DNA of 16,859 nt from DAOTUL01 sp034437435 (lineage in GTDB: Bacteria; Chloroflexota; Anaerolineae; Aggregatilineales; Phototrophicaceae): assembly GCA_964417785.1 (NCBI GenBank), contig CAYQJO010000079.1, positions 1 to 16,859 on the forward strand. The letters run 5' to 3'. The notes below the pieces were generated by a model. It did no database searches. It saw nothing but the letters and a program-made list of their open reading frames with translations, and was not told the origin of the DNA. The stretch's first letter is position 1. Every line of letters begins with the position of its first letter. This document shows, in pieces, positions 1 through 6,979 of this stretch. Made by a program: the position numbers and the translations under genes.

Positions 1-49
1 ACGAGATCGTTTCACGTGACTGGAGTTCAGACGTGTGCTCTTCCGATCT
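1..49 (+). other. Illumina TruSeq index adapter (contamination)
   Basis: Bases 16-49 are the standard TruSeq read-2 adapter, from GTGACTGGAGTTC through GCTCTTCCGATCT. Bases 1-7 (ACGAGAT) are the end of the P7 flow-cell sequence. Between them lies an 8-base i7 segment, CGTTTCAC, whose reverse complement GTGAAACG is TruSeq LT index 19 plus its two constant bases. This is library-construction sequence left on the contig end, so genomic sequence begins at base 50. Any ORF or similarity hit drawn through this stretch is artificial. Confidence 0.98.
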
Positions 50-124
50 GTCGCCACCCATTTCGGCACCATCTACGGTGGTACCATCGGCGGTTATGAT
101 CTGGCATTGCGAATCGAACGTTAA
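50..124 (+). CDS. C-terminal end of an unidentified protein (partial)
   Basis: The frame starting at base 50 stays open for 24 codons to a TAA at 122-124 and contains the run FGTIYGGTIGGYDLAL. A good terminator follows five bases later, which supports this being the true 3' end of a gene whose remainder was lost at the contig edge. The Gly/Tyr/Thr-rich, alternating hydrophobic composition would suit a beta-strand or membrane-proximal tail, but the fragment is too short to name a family. Reading on into the adapter would give a false extension. Confidence 0.55.
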   Translation, partial: VATHFGTIYGGTIGGYDLALRIER

Positions 125-128
125 CCCC

Positions 129-161
129 AGCAAAGGGAGCCATAAAAGGCTCCCTTTTGCT
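129..161 (+). terminator. Rho-independent terminator of the partial gene
   Basis: The arm AAGGGAGCC (133-141) pairs perfectly with GGCTCCCTT (148-156) around the loop ATAAAA. The outer AGCA/TGCT bases extend the stem with one bulge, and the 3' arm runs into TTTT (155-158). It sits just after the TAA at 122-124 and before the next promoter. Confidence 0.85.
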
Positions 162-172
162 CGAAACCAGTC

Positions 173-201
173 TGGAAATACAAAAACGATTGGGTTATAC
201 T
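173..201 (+). promoter_or_regulatory. Probable sigma70-type promoter of the lipoprotein-S1 unit
   Basis: TGGAAA (173-178, 4/6 to TTGACA) and TATACT (196-201, 5/6 to TATAAT) are separated by 17 bp. The site lies directly after the upstream terminator. It would give a leader of roughly 65 nt before the ATG at 275. This is a consensus match only. Confidence 0.55.
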
Positions 202-274
202 CCTCTGACGCGCTGGAGGTTCATTCCTTCATCACAGACGCTTGTTTAATTCTCAACTAACGAAAGCACCCCGC

Positions 275-949
275 ATGAAATTACGCCTCATATTGGCTGC
301 ACTTACGTTGGTTTTGATTGCCGCTGCTTGTGGCCCGGAGCCGCAAATTCGCAATGATAATCTCCTGAAGGATAGCAGTTTCTTGACCAGTGATCCTTGC
401 GGCCCGCCCTGCTGGCGCGGTATTGTTCCCGGCGAGACGAACTGGAACGATGCTATCGCTATTATTGAGGACGACGAGACGCTCGATCAATTCCAATCGC
501 GTGAAGACGAAGAGTCAGACCGCATTGGTGCGGCCTGGGCGCAGGCCGATGGCGATGGCTGCTGCCAGATGTTCACCCAGGATGGCGAAACCGTCTCCTT
601 CCTGGTGATGCAGACTGCCCCCGACTCGCAATTGAGTGCGGTCATCGAGGAACACGGCGAACCGCAATACCTGTTTGGGGAAGCGATCACCAGCGACCAG
701 GGCCTCATCAGCCTGTTTTATGTTGACGTGCCAATGGTCATCTATGTCTTCATTGCTGGTGAAGAAGGCGCAATCATACCTGAGAGTGAGGTGGTGGGGT
801 TCGCCTACACCACGCCTGACCTGATGCAGTTCCTCATCGACACCAGCGATCTACATGAATGGGAAGGCTACGAAGATTTTGCATATTATAACGACGGTGA
901 GTTTGAAATAACCCCCGCAATCACACTCACCCCGTCTGACAATGATTAA
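275..949 (+). CDS. Secreted lipoprotein, Cys-rich, function unknown
   Basis: The product is 224 aa. The N-terminus is a lipoprotein signal: Lys2/Arg4, a hydrophobic stretch, then IAAAC with the lipidated Cys at residue 19. I chose the ATG at 275 because it places this signal at residue 1; a TTG at 242 would add 11 residues in front of it. The Shine-Dalgarno is weak (GAAAG, 8 nt upstream). The mature part is acidic and has four further cysteines: Cys42 and Cys46 in PCGPPCWRGIVPGET, and the adjacent pair Cys96-Cys97. The CxxPCW..I.PG.T motif is, from memory, recurrent in Anaerolineae lipoproteins of unknown role. Paired Cys in an exported protein suggest disulfides, and a VKOR-type oxidase is encoded 0.8 kb away. 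The stop is 26 bp before the S1 gene, so the two are probably cotranscribed. No enzymatic motif was recognised. Confidence 0.85.
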   Translation: MKLRLILAALTLVLIAAACGPEPQIRNDNLLKDSSFLTSDPCGPPCWRGIVPGETNWNDAIAIIEDDETLDQFQSREDEESDRIGAAWAQADGDGCCQMFTQDGETVSFLVMQTAPDSQLSAVIEEHGEPQYLFGEAITSDQGLISLFYVDVPMVIYVFIAGEEGAIIPESEVVGFAYTTPDLMQFLIDTSDLHEWEGYEDFAYYNDGEFEITPAITLTPSDND

Positions 950-975
950 CCGAGTAGAAGTAAGGAGCAGGGCAG

Positions 976-1680
976 ATGAGTGACGAAACAAATGCCCCCA
1001 TAACAATTGAAAGCTTGAAAACAGGCATGGAACTAAAAGGTACCGTAAAGCATCTTGAGCTTTACGGTGCTTTTGTCGATATTGGCGTTGGACAGGACGC
1101 ACTGCTGCACATTTCCCAGCTAGGCAAGCCTGATGTACGCAATGTCGAAGATGTGATTTCTGTCGGTGAAGAAATCACCTGCTATGTTCTCAAGGTCGAT
1201 AAGGATGCCAACCGCATCGCACTGTCCCTGGAAAAACCACCGGAGATGAACTGGGACGACCTGCAAGAGGGTCAGACCTTGACCGGAACCGTCATCCGCA
1301 TCGAGAAGTTCGGTGTCTTTGTCGATATTGGCGCTGAACGGCCCGGTATGGTACACGTCTCGGAACTGGCGGATGGTTTCGTCAAAACCCCATCAGACGT
1401 GGTCAGCAACGGCCAGGAGGTCCAGGTACGCATCATCAAGGTCAACCGTCGTAAGCGTCAGATCGATCTGAGTATGAAGGAAGAGACCTCGCAAGCCTAC
1501 ACAGACTATCAGGACGAATCTGATGAAGAGATGCCAACAGCGATGGCGATGGCATTCCAGCGGGCGATGAAAACGCAGGACGGGCCGGGTGACAGCGACT
1601 CACGCAAGAAGTCGAAGAACCGCAGGCGCGAACAGGACGATATTATTTCGCGCACCCTGCGTAATCACAACAACAGCTAA
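976..1680 (+). CDS. Protein with two S1 RNA-binding domains
   Basis: The product is 234 aa. Two tandem S1 (OB-fold) domains are visible. The first is at about residues 17-87, with G-V-K-...YGAFVDIG...LLHISQL and ...RIALSLE. The second is at about 99-168, with GTVIRIEKFGVFVDIG...GMVHVSEL and ...RQIDLSMK. A low-complexity tail follows: an acidic segment (about 178-186) and then a very basic one (about 210-219). The protein resembles short bacterial S1 proteins of the RpsA-like/YugI type that bind single-stranded RNA or associate with ribosomes. It is much shorter than full ribosomal protein S1, which has 4-6 domains. TAAGGAG at 961-967 is a good ribosome binding site for the ATG at 976. It lies downstream of the lipoprotein with a 26 bp gap and ends at a hairpin shared with the convergent VKOR gene. 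Confidence 0.9.
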   Translation: MSDETNAPITIESLKTGMELKGTVKHLELYGAFVDIGVGQDALLHISQLGKPDVRNVEDVISVGEEITCYVLKVDKDANRIALSLEKPPEMNWDDLQEGQTLTGTVIRIEKFGVFVDIGAERPGMVHVSELADGFVKTPSDVVSNGQEVQVRIIKVNRRKRQIDLSMKEETSQAYTDYQDESDEEMPTAMAMAFQRAMKTQDGPGDSDSRKKSKNRRREQDDIISRTLRNHNNS

Positions 1681-1687
1681 CCAATAT

Positions 1688-1711
1688 GGGCGGGGTCACT
1701 CCCGCCCTATT
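1688..1711 (+). terminator. Hairpin between convergent S1 and VKOR genes
   Basis: GGGCGGG (1688-1694) pairs perfectly with CCCGCCC (1701-1707), followed by TATT. The stem starts 8 bp after the S1 stop and its distal end overlaps the VKOR stop codon (1707-1709), so it serves the + strand gene best. The T-run is short, hence moderate confidence. Confidence 0.65.
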
Positions 1712-2174
1712 CGTTGATCGCTCGCCACAAACGCATACTGGTCACACCGAAAAGTACGGTCATGATGGCCTCGTGCATCAGGCACCATGTACACCATGCT
1801 CCCAGTATCGCGCCCTGCACATAGACCAGGAACATCGAATAAACGAATGCGAACAGCGTGATCCCAAAAATGAGGATCAGGCTATGTTCCTGTAAGAATA
1901 GCAGACGGTCTTCCAGGAAAACCAACATCCCCAACACAATATACGTCGTCAGACCAAAGTAGGCGATCGGGATACCCATAAACTCCGCATAACTGCTGTT
2001 CTGGACAACACCACAGTCGAATGTCTCGCCAGCGAGGCACGACATCTGCACATCGGTAAACTTGACGTAGCTCAGGTAGCCGCTCACGATGACACCGAGT
2101 GCGATCAAGACCAGACTGACGACACGCAGGTTCAAACTCATACGCCCGGTAGTAATCTGTTTTGCTATCGACAT
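1707..2174 (-). CDS. Vitamin K epoxide reductase (VKOR) family disulfide-forming membrane protein
   Basis: The product is 155 aa. It is a bacterial VKOR homologue: a multi-pass membrane protein that regenerates the periplasmic/extracellular disulfide donor (DsbA-like) and passes electrons to quinone. Seen in order: TM1 (about 17-37), the loop cysteine pair Cys46...Cys54, the conserved NSSYAEFMGIP-YFG segment at 59-74, further TM helices, and the active-site CxxC as WCTWC (Cys128, Cys131) near the start of the last helix. There is no fused thioredoxin domain, so a separate partner is expected; none is in this window. GGAG (2181-2184) six bases before the ATG overlaps the moeA stop codon, giving a 9 bp gap and tight coupling to moeA. 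Plausible clients are exported Cys-containing proteins such as the nearby lipoprotein, but that link is inference. Confidence 0.92.
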   Translation of the reverse strand: MSIAKQITTGRMSLNLRVVSLVLIALGVIVSGYLSYVKFTDVQMSCLAGETFDCGVVQNSSYAEFMGIPIAYFGLTTYIVLGMLVFLEDRLLFLQEHSLILIFGITLFAFVYSMFLVYVQGAILGAWCTWCLMHEAIMTVLFGVTSMRLWRAINE

Positions 2175-2183
2175 ACCACGCTC

Positions 2184-3419
2184 CTAAAGATTTCGCAGCA
2201 GACGGACCGGCAGCATCGCACCTTCGGCAACCTCGGTCATGCCCTCTGGCACGATCAACAGACCGTCCGCCAATACCATTGACATCAACGCGCCCGAACT
2301 CTGTGTTCCGGTAGAAACGGCAACCCATCCATTGTCGGGTGTGCGGTGCAGTTTAACACGGACGTAGCTGCGGCGTCCATCGGAGATCATGCGCTCACCG
2401 ACCCGCGCCGTCACCAGCGGCCAGTCCGCTTCCAGCCCCATCTGCTTAAGCAGCGCCGGACGTACCAGCACATCATACGTGATCATCACGGATACTGGAT
2501 TGCCTGGAAGCCCAAAAAACGGCACATTGCCTAAACGTCCGAACGCGAGCGGTTTGCCCGGTCGCAGGTTGATTCGCCAAAAATCCACCCGACCCAGATC
2601 GTCCAGGATGTCGCGCACCAGATCAGCAGCACCGACCGATACCCCGGCAGAACTCATCACCATATCGGGCTGCTCCGCCAGAGCCGCCGCGAAAGTCGCC
2701 CGCACTGACTCCGCCGTATCTCGCGCCGGTGGCAGCACCAGCGGTATACCGCCCAGATGCCGGACCAGTCCTGCCAGCGTATAGCGGTTCACATCACGGA
2801 TTTTTCCCGGTATGAGCGGCTCTTCGACGGAAACCAGTTCATCACCGCTCGACAGAATCACCACACGCGGTTGGCGATAGACCGGAACCTGTGCTTGTCC
2901 CAGCGCCGCCAGAACACCCATTTCCTGTGGACGGATTCGTGTCCCTTGACGCAGCACCCTTGTCCCAACAGTGACGTCCTCACCAACTGGGCGCACATAG
3001 GCCCCGGCCTCAACCGCACGAAAGACACGCACATACGCCGGTGGCGGTGTGGACGCGCCCCGATCCCAACCACCATCCGTTTCTTCCACCGGTATCACCG
3101 CATCTGCACCTTCGGGCATGGGTGCGCCTGTCATGATACGGGCGGCCTCCCCGGAAGCAAGTGTGCCGGACGGTGCGTGACCCGCCGGTATATCCATCGT
3201 AACCGTCAGCGTGACCGGCGCATCACGTACATCGTCAGAGCGCAGCGCATAGCCGTCCATACTCGAGTTGGCAAAAGGTGGCAGATTGCTGGCCGCCACA
3301 ACATCCTCGGCCAGCACCCGGTCCAGTGCCACATCCAGCGCGACCGGCTCGACCGACAGCGGCGCGATCTGTTCCAGAATTTGGGCCAGTGCGCGGTCCA
3401 CATTCAGAAGTTCTGCCAA
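2184..3419 (-). CDS. moeA: Molybdopterin molybdenumtransferase MoeA
   Basis: The product is 411 aa, the usual MoeA length. It inserts molybdate into adenylylated molybdopterin, the last step of cytoplasmic molybdenum-cofactor synthesis. Family signatures seen: LPPFANSSMDGYA (46-58), GAPMPEGADAVIPVEE (98-113), the MPT-binding fold with ILSSGDELV (188-196), SSAGVSVGAADLV (256-268), GKPLAFG (288-294) and FGLPGNPVSVM (302-312), then a C-terminal MoeA domain IV. The start is a TTG at 3417-3419, supported by an AAAGGA element 6-7 bases upstream (minus-strand AGAAAGGAAAACC-TTG); no in-frame ATG fits the conserved N-terminus. Divergent from the RSH gene across 123 bp and cotranscribed with VKOR. No other molybdenum-cofactor gene is present here. 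Confidence 0.96.
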   Translation of the reverse strand: MAELLNVDRALAQILEQIAPLSVEPVALDVALDRVLAEDVVAASNLPPFANSSMDGYALRSDDVRDAPVTLTVTMDIPAGHAPSGTLASGEAARIMTGAPMPEGADAVIPVEETDGGWDRGASTPPPAYVRVFRAVEAGAYVRPVGEDVTVGTRVLRQGTRIRPQEMGVLAALGQAQVPVYRQPRVVILSSGDELVSVEEPLIPGKIRDVNRYTLAGLVRHLGGIPLVLPPARDTAESVRATFAAALAEQPDMVMSSAGVSVGAADLVRDILDDLGRVDFWRINLRPGKPLAFGRLGNVPFFGLPGNPVSVMITYDVLVRPALLKQMGLEADWPLVTARVGERMISDGRRSYVRVKLHRTPDNGWVAVSTGTQSSGALMSMVLADGLLIVPEGMTEVAEGAMLPVRLLRNL

Positions 3420-3542
3420 GGTTTTCCTTTCTTTATCGTTAATATTACGTTTGATTTACATTTTGCCGGTAAAATAGTGGAAAAAACAGATCGAAGTTGA
3501 TGTACAATAATCTATTAAACTCTGATGTAGTCGAGATACATC
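3420..3542. promoter_or_regulatory. Divergent moeA / rsh intergenic region
   Basis: This AT-rich 123 bp region must carry promoters for both directions. For the + strand, TACAAT (3503-3508) is a fair -10, but its best -35 (TGGAAA, 3478-3483) is 19 bp away. For moeA no convincing consensus pair was found; TAATAT on the minus strand near 3440 is the best -10. A perfect 7 bp inverted repeat, TGATGTA/TACATCA (3523-3529 and 3537-3543), with a 7-base spacer, runs into the rsh ATG. The weak GAG (3533-3535) ribosome binding site lies in its loop. Confidence 0.45.
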
Positions 3543-5750
3543 ATGTCACCTAGTGTAACCCAAACCTCAACTGACCTGGACTCGCTGCTAAACAGCCTCC
3601 CCGACATCACGCCCAACGACCGTGCCATCATCGAACGCGCCTATTTCAAAGCGGAAGCAGCCCACCAGGGGCAGACGCGCAAATCGGGTGAACCTTACTT
3701 CACGCACTGCGTTGCCGTTGCCAGCATTCTCGCCGATATGCACCTGGATGCGGAAGCTATCGCCGCCGCGTTGATGCACGATCTGATCGAAGATACCCCC
3801 ATCACCTACGAGGACCTGCAAGAAGAATTCGGCACCGTCATCGCCAATCTGGTCGATGGCGTCACCAAGCTGACCAATTTGCCGATTGACATGAACAAGG
3901 ACCTGCCCGGACGGCGCAGCCGCGATGTGGATCGGGAAAAAGAGTATATCCGCAAGATGCTGCTCACCATCGGCGATGATGTGCGTGTGGTGCTGGTCAA
4001 ACTGGCCGACCGGCTGCACAACATGCGCACACTGGGGTATATGCCGCCACACAAGCAGGCCAAAACCGCCCACGAAACGATGGAAATCTTCGCGCCGCTG
4101 GCGAACCGACTGGGTATCTGGCAGATCAAATGGGAATTGGAAGACCTCAGCTTCCGCTATCTGGAACCGGAAGCCTACAAGTCCATCGCACACAGCATTG
4201 ATGAACGCCGTGCCGACCGCGAAGCATATGTGTCGGTGGTAGCGGATAAGCTGCGCAGGGAACTGGCAAAACATGGAATCGAAAAGGTTCACGTCTCGGC
4301 CCGTCCGAAGCACATCTACAGCATCTACCGCAAGATGCAGCGCAAACAGCTTCCCTTCAGCGAGATATACGATGTCCGCGCCATCCGCGTGATTGTGAAC
4401 TCCACGCCGGAGTGCTACCTGGTGCTGGGACTGGCCCACAACCTGTGGCGACCGATTGCCCAGGAATTTGACGACTACATCGCCGCTCCCAAAGATAATT
4501 TCTACCAAAGCCTGCACACAGCCGTCATCGACGACAACGGCAAGACTCTGGAAGTTCAGATTCGTACCTGGGAGATGCACGAACACGCCGAATATGGTGT
4601 CGCCGCCCACTGGCGTTACAAAGAAGGCAACCGTACTCACGACAGTCATTTTGAGAAACGGCTGAAATATTTGCGGCGGCTGATGGAATTCGGGCCGGAG
4701 GTCAAGGACGACGCTGACGCCTTTCTGAACACGATGAAGGACGAGGTCTTCCAGGATCGTGTCTACGCCTACACACCCAAAGGTGACATCGTAGACCTGC
4801 CAGTGGGGTCCACACCGATTGACTTCGCCTATCACATCCATACCGAAATCGGCAACCGCTGCCGGGGGGCCAAAGTTCACAGCAAACTGGTCAACCTCAA
4901 CTACCAGCTTAAGACGGGCGATCAGGTGGATATCATTACATCCAACCGGGGTGGCCCCAGCATGGACTGGCTCAATACCGATCTCGGCTATACGAAAACG
5001 GCTCGCGCTCGCGCTAAAATTCGCCACTGGTTCCGCAAACTCAACCGGGACAAACACATCTCCCTGGGCCGGGAAGTGGTCGAGCGCGAACTCAAGCGGA
5101 TGGGCGTGCTGGACAGTATGTCGTTCGACACGGTGATGGACCTGTTCCACTACGACAAACTGGACGATTTCTTCGCCGCTATCGGTGCTGGCGACATCAA
5201 CGGCGCAACAATCGCCCACAAAGTCCTGGACCGCGAGCGCGAAGAACAGCGCTTCCAGGATATTACCTCCCTGGTGCGGCGGCCCCGCACGCTGACCGGC
5301 CAGGGCAGCGAGATCAAGATCATGGGGACCGGCGGCCTACTGGTGAATATGGCAACGTGCTGCAACCCCATGCCGGGTGACGACATCGTGGGCTACATCA
5401 CACGCGGTCGCGGCGTTACGGTTCACCGCGCTGACTGCCCTAACATGCTTTCACTCACCGACCGTGAACGGTTGATTGACGTATCGTGGGGGCGTGCCAG
5501 TGAAGAAAAGCACTACGCCGTCCCGGTGGAAATCATCGCCTATGACCGTGAAGGCTTGATTCGCGACATCAGCACCGTCATTGCTGACGAAAACGTCAAC
5601 ATCTCAGAGGTCAGTGTGTCAACCCGCCAGGAAATCGCCACGTTCCATATCACCATGGAAATCGGCGACAACCAGCAGTTGACGCGAATCCTGTCCAAGT
5701 TAGAACAGGTACGCAGCGTGGTCGAAACTTACCGCCGAAATGTCTCCTGA
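3543..5750 (+). CDS. Bifunctional (p)ppGpp synthetase/hydrolase (RelA/SpoT family, RSH)
   Basis: The product is 735 aa, a full-length long RSH controlling the stringent response. The hydrolase HD domain is intact: His55 (THCVAVA), His79-Asp80 with ED at 83-84 (MHDLIEDT), and Asp156/Asn160 (ADRLHNMRTL). The synthetase domain also looks intact: R254-P-K256-HIYSIYRKM, Asp277 (YDVRAIRVIV), APKDNFYQSLHT (315-326) and Glu337 in LEVQIRT, followed by HAEYGVAAHW. After these come TGS (about 405-466), a helical part, the conserved-cysteine motif TCCNPMPGDDIVGY (Cys606, Cys607, later Cys632), and a C-terminal ACT domain (about 658-735). With both active sites preserved it should make and degrade (p)ppGpp, binding ribosomes through its C-terminal half. 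The ATG at 3543 has only a weak ribosome binding site and abuts an inverted repeat. Confidence 0.97.
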   Translation: MSPSVTQTSTDLDSLLNSLPDITPNDRAIIERAYFKAEAAHQGQTRKSGEPYFTHCVAVASILADMHLDAEAIAAALMHDLIEDTPITYEDLQEEFGTVIANLVDGVTKLTNLPIDMNKDLPGRRSRDVDREKEYIRKMLLTIGDDVRVVLVKLADRLHNMRTLGYMPPHKQAKTAHETMEIFAPLANRLGIWQIKWELEDLSFRYLEPEAYKSIAHSIDERRADREAYVSVVADKLRRELAKHGIEKVHVSARPKHIYSIYRKMQRKQLPFSEIYDVRAIRVIVNSTPECYLVLGLAHNLWRPIAQEFDDYIAAPKDNFYQSLHTAVIDDNGKTLEVQIRTWEMHEHAEYGVAAHWRYKEGNRTHDSHFEKRLKYLRRLMEFGPEVKDDADAFLNTMKDEVFQDRVYAYTPKGDIVDLPVGSTPIDFAYHIHTEIGNRCRGAKVHSKLVNLNYQLKTGDQVDIITSNRGGPSMDWLNTDLGYTKTARARAKIRHWFRKLNRDKHISLGREVVERELKRMGVLDSMSFDTVMDLFHYDKLDDFFAAIGAGDINGATIAHKVLDREREEQRFQDITSLVRRPRTLTGQGSEIKIMGTGGLLVNMATCCNPMPGDDIVGYITRGRGVTVHRADCPNMLSLTDRERLIDVSWGRASEEKHYAVPVEIIAYDREGLIRDISTVIADENVNISEVSVSTRQEIATFHITMEIGDNQQLTRILSKLEQVRSVVETYRRNVS

Positions 5751-5754
5751 TATT

Positions 5755-5783
5755 TTGCATTTTCTTCACAAATGCAGTAATAT
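5755..5783 (+). promoter_or_regulatory. Candidate promoter with internal palindrome for the BTAD-QTMAN unit
   Basis: TTGCAT (5755-5760, 3/6) and TAATAT (5778-5783, 4/6) are 17 bp apart, just after the rsh stop. A perfect 7 bp inverted repeat, TGCATTT (5756-5762) and AAATGCA (5770-5776), lies between them and fits an operator. The same repeat could instead be a weak rsh terminator, but it lacks a GC-rich stem and a following T-run. Confidence 0.35.
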
Positions 5784-5836
5784 GGGTACTTGCACGCCAA
5801 ACACAGATGTTGACATTCGTCACGGAGACCGTACTC

Positions 5837-6979
5837 ATGTACGCCTATTTGCGGTCACTTACCCTCCATCAATTCAAATCCCTGGATGTCACCAAACGTA
5901 TTGTGGTCATCCATCCACATTATGTTCAACCTCATGTATTCCTGGGCCAACTCGACCACGAGATCAATTACGTCTTGTTTTCCGGCGACCATCTGACCTA
6001 TGCTCAGCTAGCCGAACAACTGGACTCGGTACTCGACAATGCCACACCGGCAGCAGACAGCATCCTGGTACTGGATGAACTGGACCGCGCACAATCGGCT
6101 GCGGCAGATCGCTTTCTACCGGAACTGGCCGATCAGATCGCGTGCCAGCGCATCATTATCTTCTGCCGCCGGATCCCCACCATTCTGCTGCAAGACCCTG
6201 AACTGGTACAACAAGTGGCCTTTATCCCGGTGGATGAAGACCTGCTGTTGTGGGATTATGCATACCATCAAGAGAACGGCTCTCACTTGCTTGAGGTCAA
6301 CGCCTTTGGCAAGGGGCAGGTGACGCTGAATGGAAAAACCTATGATCGTTGGGATGGTGTACTGCCCCGATCCCTGTTCTTCTATCTGGTAGATCGGGGT
6401 ATGGTCACGCGCAGCGAGATTTTCGAGACCTTCTGGCCGGAACTACCCACCCGTGAAGCGACCAACGTCTTCCATGTGACCAAGCGCAAGATCAGCGAAG
6501 TCATGGGAATCGATCTGACCACCTACTGGTCGGGGTACTATCACATTGCGTCCAATATCAACCTGAGCTACGACTCTGTACATTTCACCGAGCTGGTGCA
6601 GAGGAGCGCGGTCTCACCCGCTGAAGAGGCGATTGAACTGCTAAACCGGGCCACTTTCCTGTATCGCGGTGATTTCCTGTGCGAGACGGATATGGACTGG
6701 GCCGTAAAACGCCGCTACGAACTCAAAGCCGAATATGGTGAAGCGCTGGGTAATCTGGCCCGTGCCTATGAAGAGATTGGTCGCATGGAAACCGCACTTG
6801 GCCTGTACCTACGCGCACTTGCATTTGACGGTCCCGGTGAAGAAGTCTTGTATGGTGCCGTTCACCTGTACACCCTGCTAAACCAGCATGAGGAAGCGTG
6901 TGCAGTCCACCAACGTTTTCAGCGGCACAGCAGCCCGCGCATTGAGCAGGTCATCAATAATGCAGGTATTGTTGATTGA
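5837..6979 (+). CDS. BTAD/TPR regulator with winged helix and P-loop-less STAND-like N-terminus
   Basis: The product is 380 aa. There are three parts. Residues about 20-140 resemble the ATPase core of MalT-type STAND regulators, with a Walker-B-like ILVLDELDRA (76-85), but no GxxGxGKT Walker A is present where it should be (RIVVIHPHYVQPHVFL, 21-36). A winged-helix DNA-binding domain follows at about 150-240 (TRSEIFETFWPEL, TNVFHVTKRKISE). Then comes a BTAD/TPR-like helical domain (about 247-365: YRGDFLC, ALGNLARAYEEIGRMETAL). I start at 5837 because GGAG (5824-5827) sits nine bases upstream and this start aligns with the paralogue at 15418-16707; an ATG at 5807 has no ribosome binding site. 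The 3' end overlaps the glycosyltransferase start by 20 bp, so the two are probably translated together. Target genes and ligand are unknown. Confidence 0.85.
   Translation: MYAYLRSLTLHQFKSLDVTKRIVVIHPHYVQPHVFLGQLDHEINYVLFSGDHLTYAQLAEQLDSVLDNATPAADSILVLDELDRAQSAAADRFLPELADQIACQRIIIFCRRIPTILLQDPELVQQVAFIPVDEDLLLWDYAYHQENGSHLLEVNAFGKGQVTLNGKTYDRWDGVLPRSLFFYLVDRGMVTRSEIFETFWPELPTREATNVFHVTKRKISEVMGIDLTTYWSGYYHIASNINLSYDSVHFTELVQRSAVSPAEEAIELLNRATFLYRGDFLCETDMDWAVKRRYELKAEYGEALGNLARAYEEIGRMETALGLYLRALAFDGPGEEVLYGAVHLYTLLNQHEEACAVHQRFQRHSSPRIEQVINNAGIVD

Noticed and set aside
33..260. Apparent 75-codon + strand ORF at the left edge
   Set aside because: It starts inside the Illumina adapter, runs through the terminator and promoter region, and has no plausible protein features.
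3588..5219. 543-codon open frame antisense to the RSH gene
   Set aside because: It is explained by codon bias of the well-supported sense gene; its translation has no family motif, no ribosome binding site and no conserved start.
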